64,000 nucleotides of DNA. Origin: Myroides sp. JBRI-B21084 (GTDB lineage Bacteria; Bacteroidota; Bacteroidia; Flavobacteriales; Flavobacteriaceae). Position numbers and translations under genes: made by a program. Where the stretch lies: assembly GCF_030545015.1 (NCBI RefSeq), contig NZ_CP120653.1:620001-684000 (forward strand), written 5' to 3'. A model generated the notes under the pieces. That model was not told where the DNA came from. It made no database searches and saw only the letters and a list, made by a program, of their open reading frames with translations. This document shows, in pieces, positions 38,465 through 45,936 of the stretch (position 1 is its first letter; each line of letters begins with the position of its first letter).

Positions 38465-38553
38465 TAAAATAATTTTGTTTTTTTTGTTTTTTTAACCAAA
38501 AAAATGTTAACTTTAGAAAGCAAATAGAATTATTTTATTGGATTATTTTAAGT

Positions 38554-38590
38554 GAAAAACGAAGTTAATTCTTCGTTTTTCTTTTTTACA
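38554..38590 (+). terminator. terminator in the gap after the ferredoxin gene
   Basis: Stem GAAAAACGAAG / CTTCGTTTTTC, loop TTAATT, then T-rich sequence. It sits 90 bases after the ferredoxin stop; nothing else is recognised in this gap. Confidence 0.65.
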
Positions 38591-38661
38591 AACAATTTTT
38601 TAACCTTCTGTTTTTTTAATTGATTATTTACTTAATTTTGATCGTTTTTTAATTGTTTGCA

Positions 38662-38988
38662 ATGAATAAATTGTTTAAAGTTATTAAGTGGTTGTTAGTA
38701 GTGTTAACCATTTTACTTGTAGCATATATTTTGGGTTTTGTAATGTTTCACGATACCGTTTTCTTTTTGAATGAAAAGTATAAAATATATGTGGTTTTTC
38801 AGCTTATGCACGTAGCTGCAACCTTAGCTGTTTTGTTTGTAATTTGGAGCAGGCAGTTGTTTGATACCTGGAAAAAAATAGATCAAACACTTTTAGTGGT
38901 GTTTCTTTCAATTTTTGGGTTATGGTTTTGGTATTTAAAATACAGTGATAAATACCTTAAAAGTGAAAATTTAGACGAAATTAACTAA
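38662..38988 (+). CDS. small membrane protein (108 aa), hypothetical
   Basis: Three hydrophobic helices (about 7-25, 40-60, 72-90) and charged ends. The ATG at 38662 is preferred over an upstream TTG. No family recognised; helix pattern and length look like a real conserved protein. A bidirectional terminator follows. Confidence 0.6.
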   Translation: MNKLFKVIKWLLVVLTILLVAYILGFVMFHDTVFFLNEKYKIYVVFQLMHVAATLAVLFVIWSRQLFDTWKKIDQTLLVVFLSIFGLWFWYLKYSDKYLKSENLDEIN

Positions 38989-38990
38989 TA

Positions 38991-39024
38991 ACAAAAATCC
39001 CGAAGTACACTTCGGGATTTTTGT
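38991..39024. terminator. bidirectional terminator
   Basis: Stem ACAAAAATCCCGAAG / CTTCGGGATTTTTGT between convergent genes. Confidence 0.85.
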
Positions 39025-39040
39025 TATATGTAAAATATTT

Positions 39041-40219
39041 TTATTTAAATGCTGAAAAACCAGTAACATCCATACCGGTAATTAATAAATGAATGTCGTG
39101 CGTACCTTCATAAGTTACTACCGATTCTAAATTCATCATATGTCGCATTATAGAGTATTCACCAGTAATACCCATACCACCTAACATTTGACGTGCATTA
39201 CGGGCAATAGTTAATGCCATATCTACATTGTTTCGCTTTGCCATTGATATTTGTGCTGATGTTGCTCTGCCTTCATTACGTAAAACGCCTAAACGCCATG
39301 TTAAAAGTTGTGCTTTGGTAATTTCGGTAATCATTTCGGCTAATTTTTTTTGTTGTAATTGAAAAGCACCAATAGGTTTATCAAACTGAATGCGTTCTTT
39401 TGAGTATCTTAATGCCGTATCGTAACAATCCATCGCAGCACCAATAGCACCCCAAGCAATTCCGTAACGAGCCGAATCTAAGCAACCAAGTGGCGCCCCT
39501 AAGCCCGATTTGTTTGGTAAAAGATTTTCTTTTGGAACTTTTACATTATCAAAAATTAATTCGCCAGTTGCCGATGCACGTAACGACCATTTGTTGTGTG
39601 TTTCTGGGGTTGTAAATCCTTCCATACCGCGTTCAACAATTAAACCGTGAATGCGTCCGCTTTCGTCTTTGGCCCAAACAACTGCAATGTCTGCAAACGG
39701 AGCGTTCGAAATCCACATTTTTGCTCCATTTAATAAGTAATGATCGCCTTTATCTTTAAAGTTGGTAACCATCCCACCTGGATTCGATCCAAAATCGGGT
39801 TCAGTTAATCCAAAGCAACCAATCATTTCGCCAGTTGCTAATTTTGGCAGGTATTTCATGCGTTGTTCTTCGTTTCCGTATTTCCAAATAGGATACATTA
39901 CCAACGATGATTGAACCGATGAGGTTGAACGTACCCCTGAATCGCCACGTTCAATTTCTTGCATAATTAATCCGTACGAAATTTGATCTAATCCTGCCCC
40001 GCCATATTCTACAGGAATATAAGGTCCAAAACCGCCAATTTCGCCCAAACCTTTTACAATCTGTGTAGGGAATTCAGCGCGTTGTGCATATTCTTCAATT
40101 ATGGGTGAAACTTCTTTCTTTACCCAAGCACGTGCAGCATCGCGTACTAATTTATGTTCTTCTGTAAGTAAATCGTCTAATAAATAATAATCTGGTGCCT
40201 GAAATAAATCTGGTTTCAT
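39041..40219 (-). CDS. acyl-CoA dehydrogenase, glutaryl-CoA dehydrogenase type
   Basis: 392 residues with the acyl-CoA dehydrogenase folds: FGLTEPDFGSNPGGM, GAKMWISNAPFADI, RIQFDKPIGAFQLQQKKLAEM, QMLGGMGITGEY. The catalytic base region reads VVTYEGTHDIHLLITGMDVTG, which matches glutaryl-CoA dehydrogenases (Glu of TYEGTHDIH). It would oxidise and decarboxylate glutaryl-CoA to crotonyl-CoA in lysine/tryptophan breakdown. Substrate from motif only; other acyl-CoA substrates are possible. Monocistronic. Confidence 0.82.
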   Translation of the reverse strand: MKPDLFQAPDYYLLDDLLTEEHKLVRDAARAWVKKEVSPIIEEYAQRAEFPTQIVKGLGEIGGFGPYIPVEYGGAGLDQISYGLIMQEIERGDSGVRSTSSVQSSLVMYPIWKYGNEEQRMKYLPKLATGEMIGCFGLTEPDFGSNPGGMVTNFKDKGDHYLLNGAKMWISNAPFADIAVVWAKDESGRIHGLIVERGMEGFTTPETHNKWSLRASATGELIFDNVKVPKENLLPNKSGLGAPLGCLDSARYGIAWGAIGAAMDCYDTALRYSKERIQFDKPIGAFQLQQKKLAEMITEITKAQLLTWRLGVLRNEGRATSAQISMAKRNNVDMALTIARNARQMLGGMGITGEYSIMRHMMNLESVVTYEGTHDIHLLITGMDVTGFSAFK

Positions 40220-40353
40220 ATCTACAATTGTTTAACTGTAACAAAAATAAACTTTTTATTAAAAGAATAGTGAAATATTTATGATTGAATTTGTAGAATA
40301 AAAGTAGTAACTTGCTGTTAGTTATTGATAAATGAAGATAAAGCGGTTGTAAT

Positions 40354-41118
40354 ATGATAAATAATGATGTAAATAATCAGATAAAAGTAAACGGACTACT
40401 TGGTCTTTACAGATACGTTGCGGTTGTTTTTGGAATAATTTTTCTTTCTACTTGGACTGTAAAATCAGCATCTCTGGCAAATTCGACTGAACAAGTGCTA
40501 CAGCAAAATCTTTATAAAGAAATTACAGGTATTGTTAAAACCGAAAAAGGAGATCCAATTTCGGGCGTTGTTACAAAGTTAGCAGGAACAAATATAGAAA
40601 TAGTAACAGATGCTGAAGGAAGATATAAGTTTAATGCCAAAAAAGGCGATAGAATTCAGTTTATTTATAGAGGATATAAAACAAGTATGACGACTGTTCG
40701 TAGAAGTAATATTTTGAATGTTAAAATGATGAAAGATGATGCTGACTTGCCTGATATAATAATTTCTTTCAATTATCATTCAGTAATAGGATGTACTATT
40801 GATACAGTTGGTGTTAAAAAAACAGAGCTTTATAAAAATCATATTGTAGATGTTGCATTCCCATTGGTTTTTAATGTCGATATGAGACCGTCAGAAGTTT
40901 ACAGAAATCCCGAAACCATTTTAAAAGATGCAGAAGCTTTAACACGAAATGGGAATTATACTTATATTATAGATGGTGTGCGTGTTAGCGAAGAAACATT
41001 TCGTTCGTTAAATCAGAACGATGTTGAAAGCGTGGATATTTATAAACATACCGATGTTTACACTGCACGTTTTGGAAACAAAGAGAATCAAAGCAGAATA
41101 TCATTAGAAGCTAGATAG
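40354..41118 (+). CDS. carboxypeptidase-regulatory-like domain plus TonB-plug-like tail, no barrel
   Basis: 254 residues. An N-terminal helix (about 22-40) could be an anchor or uncleaved signal. Residues about 55-125 are a carboxypeptidase D-like regulatory domain (ITGIVKTEKGDPISGVVTKLAGT, DAEGRYKFNAKKGDRIQFIYRGYKT). The C-terminus (NGNYTYIIDGVRVSEETFRSL, DVESVDIYKHTDVYTARFG) resembles the plug of SusC-type receptors but no outer-membrane barrel follows. This pairing without a barrel is also seen in Bacteroidota next to BlaR-type peptidases; none is nearby. Function unknown. Confidence 0.7.
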   Translation: MINNDVNNQIKVNGLLGLYRYVAVVFGIIFLSTWTVKSASLANSTEQVLQQNLYKEITGIVKTEKGDPISGVVTKLAGTNIEIVTDAEGRYKFNAKKGDRIQFIYRGYKTSMTTVRRSNILNVKMMKDDADLPDIIISFNYHSVIGCTIDTVGVKKTELYKNHIVDVAFPLVFNVDMRPSEVYRNPETILKDAEALTRNGNYTYIIDGVRVSEETFRSLNQNDVESVDIYKHTDVYTARFGNKENQSRISLEAR

Positions 41119-41158
41119 ACTTTTGTTCTGCAAGATTTTTAAAATCTTCTAGGTTTTA

Positions 41159-42211
41159 TTAAAACAACCGCAATTGTTCGCCTTTGGTTCCATCAAATAA
41201 ATCAGTTGCTAAGGCAGGAAATTTTGATTGACTGAAATATTTTTTTCTGCCAATTTCAAACGATTTATGAATCATATCGGCAAAATTTCCGTTGCCAGCA
41301 TTTCGTTTGGCTATATTTTTTTCTGCCAAATTTCCTTTGTGTAGCGATGCTATTTGATTTAAAACCTTTTCTTTTCGGTCAGGATAATGCGTTTCCAACC
41401 AATCTTTAAAAACAGGTTCCACTTCATCGTTCAAACCAACCAGCGTGTAGCCAAAGGAATGTGCTCCGTTTTCTGAAGTGGTTTTTAATATTGGAAGAAT
41501 TTCCATACTGTTTAATCCAGGGATTATTGGTGCAACCATTACGTGTGCGGGAATTTTGTTTGCTGATAAAGTTTGCAGTGCCTTCAGTTTTGTTTTTACC
41601 GATGACGTTCTGGGCTCTAAAACCCTGCGTAATTCCTCGTTTATAGTTGGAATACTTAAGCATATATTTACCAATTTTTTAGCAGCCAATTGTTTTAAAA
41701 TATCCAAATCGCGCAATATTAAGGCGTTTTTTGTAATAATACTTACAGGATGACGATAATCTAAACAAAGTTGCAATATTTTCCGAGTGATTTCTAATTT
41801 GCGTTCTAAAGGTTGGTAACAATCGGTATTGCCTGATAATTGAATGGTTGATGCTTTGTAACCACGTTTTAAAAAGAATTGTTCTAAAAGTTCGGATGCG
41901 TTTTTCTTTACCAAAATTACTCGTTCAAAATCTATACCTGCGCTAAATCCCCAATATTGATGCGTGGGTCGGGCATAGCAATACGCGCAACCATGTTCGC
42001 AGCCTTGATACGGATTTACTGAATACACAAAAGGTAAGTTGTTGCCTTTTATTTTGTTAACTATTGTTTTTGGGAAAACTTCTAATATTTGAGTTTTAGC
42101 AATTTCATCTTCATAATCATCTTGATAAATAGAAGTTTCATATCTATTTTTAAAAAATTTATTATGAATATTGGTTACCGCACCTTGACCTTTTGTAAAA
42201 TCTTTTTTCAT
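41159..42211 (-). CDS. PA0069 family radical SAM protein
   Basis: 350 residues. The [4Fe-4S] motif is CEHGCAYC (Cys-x3-Cys-x2-Cys) in NPYQGCEHGCAYCYARPTH, preceded by FPKTIVNKIKGNNLPFVYS as in the SplB-like PA0069 family. ALQTLSANKIPAHVMVAPIIPGLN and later strands complete a radical SAM barrel. Substrate unknown. Stands alone. Confidence 0.93.
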   Translation of the reverse strand: MKKDFTKGQGAVTNIHNKFFKNRYETSIYQDDYEDEIAKTQILEVFPKTIVNKIKGNNLPFVYSVNPYQGCEHGCAYCYARPTHQYWGFSAGIDFERVILVKKNASELLEQFFLKRGYKASTIQLSGNTDCYQPLERKLEITRKILQLCLDYRHPVSIITKNALILRDLDILKQLAAKKLVNICLSIPTINEELRRVLEPRTSSVKTKLKALQTLSANKIPAHVMVAPIIPGLNSMEILPILKTTSENGAHSFGYTLVGLNDEVEPVFKDWLETHYPDRKEKVLNQIASLHKGNLAEKNIAKRNAGNGNFADMIHKSFEIGRKKYFSQSKFPALATDLFDGTKGEQLRLF

Positions 42212-42273
42212 TAAATGGTTCTATTTTAAAGGTAAATTTAGGTTTTAGGTAAGACATAAAATGTCATTTAAAT

Positions 42274-42307
42274 AAAAAAGGCTACTGTTAACAACAATAG
42301 CCTTAAA
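42274..42307 (-). terminator. terminator of the choice-of-anchor J gene
   Basis: Stem AAGGCTA / TAGCCTT extended by TGTT / AACA with one mismatch, then T tract on the minus strand. Confidence 0.6.
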
Positions 42308-42325
42308 ATAAAATGATTTTATTTA

Positions 42326-43153
42326 TTATTTTTTAATGAATTTAGACGACGCTTTACCGTTATCTGTAGTAATATCAATTAAATAAGTGCCACTTGCTAA
42401 GCCAGACACGTTGATGTTTGAAACATTACCTTCTGATTTTACCACTCTACCAGCTAAATCAGTAATAGTAATTGTGTTAATAGCTACATTGTTTTTAGAT
42501 GTAATGTTTAACACATCGTTTACTGGATTAGGGTATATGTTGAAATTTTCTGTAAAGAATTGTTCGTTTGAAGCAGTTCCAGAAACAATTTCAATATCGT
42601 CAATCTCAATTGTAAATTGGTCAGTAGATTCATAATGTCTTATAGCAAAGTATACCGATGACTGTCCAGCAAAAGCAGAAATATCTAAGGTTCTTTGTGT
42701 TAATGTGTTAACGCCACTCAAAGTTTCTGAAAACTTAGTTGCAGAAGCTAACATTGCCGTTGTTGTATTAGCGTTACTAACATATACTGCGTATTTTTCT
42801 GTATCCCAATCAGCATCTACCGCAGAAGCTTTCCACTTTAATGTAATGGTTTGGCCTGCGTATGCAGATAAATTTATAACTGGAGAAAAAATCCAATTGT
42901 TTGGTGTAAGTGGAGCTTGAGTTGTTGCATCCCACGATGCCGAACGTAACAAAGCTGTTGGAAATGCAGGTATAGGGTTGCCGTTGCTGTCTTTAAGTTG
43001 CATTACTGCCCAATTTTTACCGTCACCATCAGCGTCGTTAAGTGTCCAGCCTGATGGCATTGTGTTAGAGTTGAAATTCTCTGAGAAAATTTGTGCATTT
43101 CCGTTAAATGACATTGCGCAAATGAATGTTAAAGAAAGTAATAATTTTTTCAT
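42326..43153 (-). CDS. secreted choice-of-anchor J protein with T9SS sorting domain
   Basis: 275 residues: signal peptide ending NGNAQ; a choice-of-anchor J/cleaved-adhesin-type jelly roll (FSENFNSNTMPSGWTLNDADGDGKNW, SPVINLSAYAGQTITLKWKAS, about 22-190); C-terminal T9SS sorting domain (FNIYPNPVNDVLNITS, TITDLAGRVVKS, LASGTYLIDITTDNGKASSKFIKK). It probably acts as surface or secreted adhesin-like cargo. Monocistronic. Confidence 0.9.
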   Translation of the reverse strand: MKKLLLSLTFICAMSFNGNAQIFSENFNSNTMPSGWTLNDADGDGKNWAVMQLKDSNGNPIPAFPTALLRSASWDATTQAPLTPNNWIFSPVINLSAYAGQTITLKWKASAVDADWDTEKYAVYVSNANTTTAMLASATKFSETLSGVNTLTQRTLDISAFAGQSSVYFAIRHYESTDQFTIEIDDIEIVSGTASNEQFFTENFNIYPNPVNDVLNITSKNNVAINTITITDLAGRVVKSEGNVSNINVSGLASGTYLIDITTDNGKASSKFIKK

Positions 43154-43275
43154 GGTTGTATTTTTAAAATTAGTGTTATAAAGTTAATTAAAAATACATT
43201 ATTTGCAAATTATTTTTAAAATAATTGTATTTATTAGTTTGTTTTTGTAGAAATGTAGTTGTGTTTTTATTAAAA

Positions 43276-43989
43276 TTACATTTTTAAATAAAAGGGTTTT
43301 GTAAGGACTATATACGCCTCGGTGTACGCATGGCGGGCTGTTTCAATGATTAATTCGTCAATTAAAGGGTTTTGTTCAAAACGTGAAAAAGCCAATAAGC
43401 TACGTTTAATTTCAGATGATGGGTTTCCTTTAACACGAGTTATTTTTAAAGGAAATAAACCAACTGATTGAGCTAATTCTATAAAATTTTCTTCTTCTTT
43501 ATGTGGAATAATAACAGCAAATATTCCATTATCTGAAAGTAAAGCTTGTGCCGACTCTATTAATTCGTTAAAGGGTAAAGCTTCTTGAAAACGAGCTTGA
43601 TCTCTTTTGTCGTTACCAGATGAGTAGTTTTCTGCATAAAAAGGAGGATTTGATACAATTAGATCGTACTCTTCTTCCTCTTCAAAAAATTCTTCAGTTA
43701 ATTCATCAATCGATGCGTGGTAGCAAAACAAACGATCGTTCCAATTGCTTTGTTCAAAATTTTCAACACATTGTTCGTATGCGTTTTCATCAATTTCAAC
43801 TGCGTCAATTTGTTGGGCGTTGCTTCGTTGGGCAAGCATTAAAGCAATCAAGCCAGTTCCTGCGCCAATATCTAATATATTAAAAGGATTGTTAATAAGT
43901 GGTGCCCAAGCGCCTAATAAAACACCATCGGTGCCAACTTTCATGGCGCAACGATCTTGTTGAATGGTAAATTGTTTAAATTGGAACAT
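43276..43989 (-). CDS. trmN6: tRNA1(Val) (adenine(37)-N6)-methyltransferase
   Basis: 237 residues with MKVGTDGVLLGAWA (the TrmN6/YfiC start motif), AdoMet-binding ILDIGAGTGLIALMLAQR, VEIDENAYEQC and the base-flipping catalytic motif SNPPFYAENY. It methylates A37 of tRNA-Val. It lies 49 bases downstream of rimM on the same strand and is probably the last gene of the rpsP-rimM unit. Confidence 0.9.
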   Translation of the reverse strand: MFQFKQFTIQQDRCAMKVGTDGVLLGAWAPLINNPFNILDIGAGTGLIALMLAQRSNAQQIDAVEIDENAYEQCVENFEQSNWNDRLFCYHASIDELTEEFFEEEEEYDLIVSNPPFYAENYSSGNDKRDQARFQEALPFNELIESAQALLSDNGIFAVIIPHKEEENFIELAQSVGLFPLKITRVKGNPSSEIKRSLLAFSRFEQNPLIDELIIETARHAYTEAYIVLTKPFYLKM

Positions 43990-44038
43990 TTTGAAGTTAA
44001 TTAATCTTCAAAAGTACTATTTTTAAGGCAAATTTTGC

Positions 44039-44563
44039 TTATAAATACAAATCAATTAAACCTTGAGGTGTATTAAAAAGGATTGATTTGTTTGTGCGAT
44101 TTACTTCAATAATAAATTCGTCAATTAAAGGAATCAGTATCACGGCATCATCTTTTTGAACTTCAAATAATGCTTGCACGCCATTGTCGCTAATTCTTAA
44201 AATAGTGCCGAAATTGCCTAAACGTTGGTCAATGGCATCAAAACCAACAACTTCGTGGTAGTAAAATTTATTTCCTTCTAAAGTAGGAAGCATAGTAAGT
44301 GGTAAGTAAACATCTTTGCCAACAATATCATCTGCGGCATCTTCGCTGTCTACATCTTCAAATTGTGTGCGCAGAAATTTTTCTTTGTGAAGCGATGCTT
44401 TATCAATGAAAAAAGGAACCAAATGTCCGTTTATTTCAACGAACATTGATTCCAATTCTGTGTACAATTCAGGCTCGTCGGTATCTAAATAAACCAAAAC
44501 TTCGCCTTTGAAACTAAATTTCTTTGCGATTTTTCCTAAATAAAAACAATCTTTTTTACGCAT
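44039..44563 (-). CDS. rimM: ribosome maturation factor RimM
   Basis: Helps 30S assembly by binding S19. 174 residues: N-terminal RimM domain (FYLGKIAKKFSFKGEVLVYLDTD) and C-terminal PRC-type barrel (FYYHEVVGFDAIDQRLGNFGTIL, ILIPLIDEFIIEVNRTNKSI). It follows rpsP with an 18-base gap, a classic order. Confidence 0.94.
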   Translation of the reverse strand: MRKKDCFYLGKIAKKFSFKGEVLVYLDTDEPELYTELESMFVEINGHLVPFFIDKASLHKEKFLRTQFEDVDSEDAADDIVGKDVYLPLTMLPTLEGNKFYYHEVVGFDAIDQRLGNFGTILRISDNGVQALFEVQKDDAVILIPLIDEFIIEVNRTNKSILFNTPQGLIDLYL

Positions 44564-44581
44564 TAAAAATCGCTGTTAAAA

Positions 44582-45109
44582 TTAAGCTTCTGTTTCTTGT
44601 GTATTTTCTTCTGCTTCAGGTGTAGCTTCTTCTGCAGTTGTAGCTTCAGCAGCAGCTTTAGCTTCTTGTGCAGCAGCAATACGTTTAGCGTTTACTTCTT
44701 GTTCAGCTTTTAAAGCAGCAGCTTTAGCAGCAGCTTTGTTATCTGCTAAACCAGTAACTTTAGCGTTTACTTTGTTTGCTTTCTCGTCTAACCAAGCAGC
44801 AAATTTAGCGTCAGCTTGCTCTTGCGTTAAAGCACCTTTGCGAACACCACCGTTTAAATGGTGTTTTAATAAAGCACCTTTGTACGATAAAATAGCGCGA
44901 GCTGTATCCGTAGGTTGTGCACCATTAAATAACCATTGTGCAGCAGCATCAACATTTAAGTCAATAGTTGCAGGGTTAGTGTTTGGGTTGTAAGTTCCTA
45001 ATTTTTCTAAGAATTTACCATCTCTTTTTGCGCGTGCATCAGCAGCTACTACCCAATAAAAAGGTTTCCCTTTTTTACCGTGTCTTTGTAATCTAATTTT
45101 TACAGACAT
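44582..45109 (-). CDS. rpsP: 30S ribosomal protein S16 with long C-terminal extension
   Basis: 175 residues, twice the usual 80-90. Residues 1-85 are S16 (SVKIRLQRHGKKGKPFYWVVAADARAKRDGKFLEKLGTYNP). The rest is an Ala/Lys/Glu-rich helical tail ending TPEAEENTQETEA, as is common in Bacteroidota S16. A hairpin in the leader (45128-45142) may matter for regulation. Confidence 0.95.
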   Translation of the reverse strand: MSVKIRLQRHGKKGKPFYWVVAADARAKRDGKFLEKLGTYNPNTNPATIDLNVDAAAQWLFNGAQPTDTARAILSYKGALLKHHLNGGVRKGALTQEQADAKFAAWLDEKANKVNAKVTGLADNKAAAKAAALKAEQEVNAKRIAAAQEAKAAAEATTAEEATPEAEENTQETEA

Positions 45110-45127
45110 AATCTTTTTGATTTAAGT

Positions 45128-45142
45128 GAGGTTCCCGACCTC
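45128..45142 (-). promoter_or_regulatory. leader stem-loop upstream of rpsP
   Basis: On minus: GAGGT CGGGA ACCTC, a 5-bp hairpin 19 bases before the rpsP start. Could be a binding site or a remnant; no larger leader structure was seen. Confidence 0.35.
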
Positions 45143-45285
45143 TTGTTATTAATTTCAATGTGCAAAATTAGATATTTTTTTTTAATTAGTTCTTTTTTGT
45201 ACATAAAAATATACGTTGATATGTTAAAATTTCAAAAAAGTTAAATAAATATTAAAAAAAGTAATTGGCTGTAAAGAAAAAATTC

Positions 45286-45293
45286 TATTTTTG
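45286..45293 (+). promoter_or_regulatory. promoter -7 element TATTTTTG for the DUF6252 gene
   Basis: TAnnTTTG match 35 bases before the ATG. Confidence 0.45.
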
Positions 45294-45327
45294 TTTGTAA
45301 ACATTTGAATTCAGAATCTAAATAAAT

Positions 45328-45828
45328 ATGAAAAAATATTTTTTACTAGCATTATTGGCAGTTTCATTCGTGTCTTGCGAAGAAGAACTAAGTGTTAACG
45401 AGCCTACCATGGAAGCTATGAACGGTTATAATTTTTGGCGTGCGTCAAGTTTTGTTGCTAACGTTACCGATGGCGATTTAGTAATAGTTGGTGCTAACGG
45501 ATCTGAAAATGTAACTTTGTATATTGATAATTATCTTTCGGGTACAGAATATCCTTTAGGTGTTTCTAATTATAACGTTGCAACTTATTCTAAAACTGTT
45601 AACGATAAAATGTATTTATATAGTACATCTTCTTCAACTGGTAAAGGGTATATAAAGTTAGATCCAGAAGAAAAACAAGTGCCTGGTACTATTTCTGGTA
45701 CGTTTATGGCCGAAATGGTTCCAACCGATCCAAATATGGTTCTTTCAGAAGCTCCTGTAGTTAATTTTAATAAAGGAGTGTTTTTTAGAATTCCTATTAA
45801 ATATGCACAAACAACTCCTACAGAATAA
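45328..45828 (+). CDS. DUF6252 family lipoprotein
   Basis: 166 residues: lipoprotein signal ending SFVSC (Cys near 18), then AMNGYNFWRASSFVANV, GSENVTLYIDNYLSGTEYPLG and VVNFNKGVFFRIPIKY, the pattern of DUF6252 proteins of Bacteroidota. Function unknown. Followed by a terminator. Confidence 0.78.
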   Translation: MKKYFLLALLAVSFVSCEEELSVNEPTMEAMNGYNFWRASSFVANVTDGDLVIVGANGSENVTLYIDNYLSGTEYPLGVSNYNVATYSKTVNDKMYLYSTSSSTGKGYIKLDPEEKQVPGTISGTFMAEMVPTDPNMVLSEAPVVNFNKGVFFRIPIKYAQTTPTE

Positions 45829-45867
45829 GGGCTATAAACTATAGTTAAATTTCTTTAACACATACTT

Positions 45868-45899
45868 AAGTCGTTCTTTTTTAAGAGCGACTTTTTTTT
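45868..45899 (+). terminator. terminator of the DUF6252 gene
   Basis: Stem AAGTCGTTCTT / AAGAGCGACTT (one wobble) with T run. Confidence 0.7.
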
Positions 45900-45903
45900 G
45901 TTG

Positions 45904-45911
45904 TAACTTTG
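45904..45911 (+). promoter_or_regulatory. probable promoter -7 element TAACTTTG for dnaE
   Basis: TAnnTTTG match 25 bases before the dnaE ATG, directly after the preceding terminator. Confidence 0.5.
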
Positions 45912-45936
45912 TATAAATTAACTTTTCTTTACTAAA

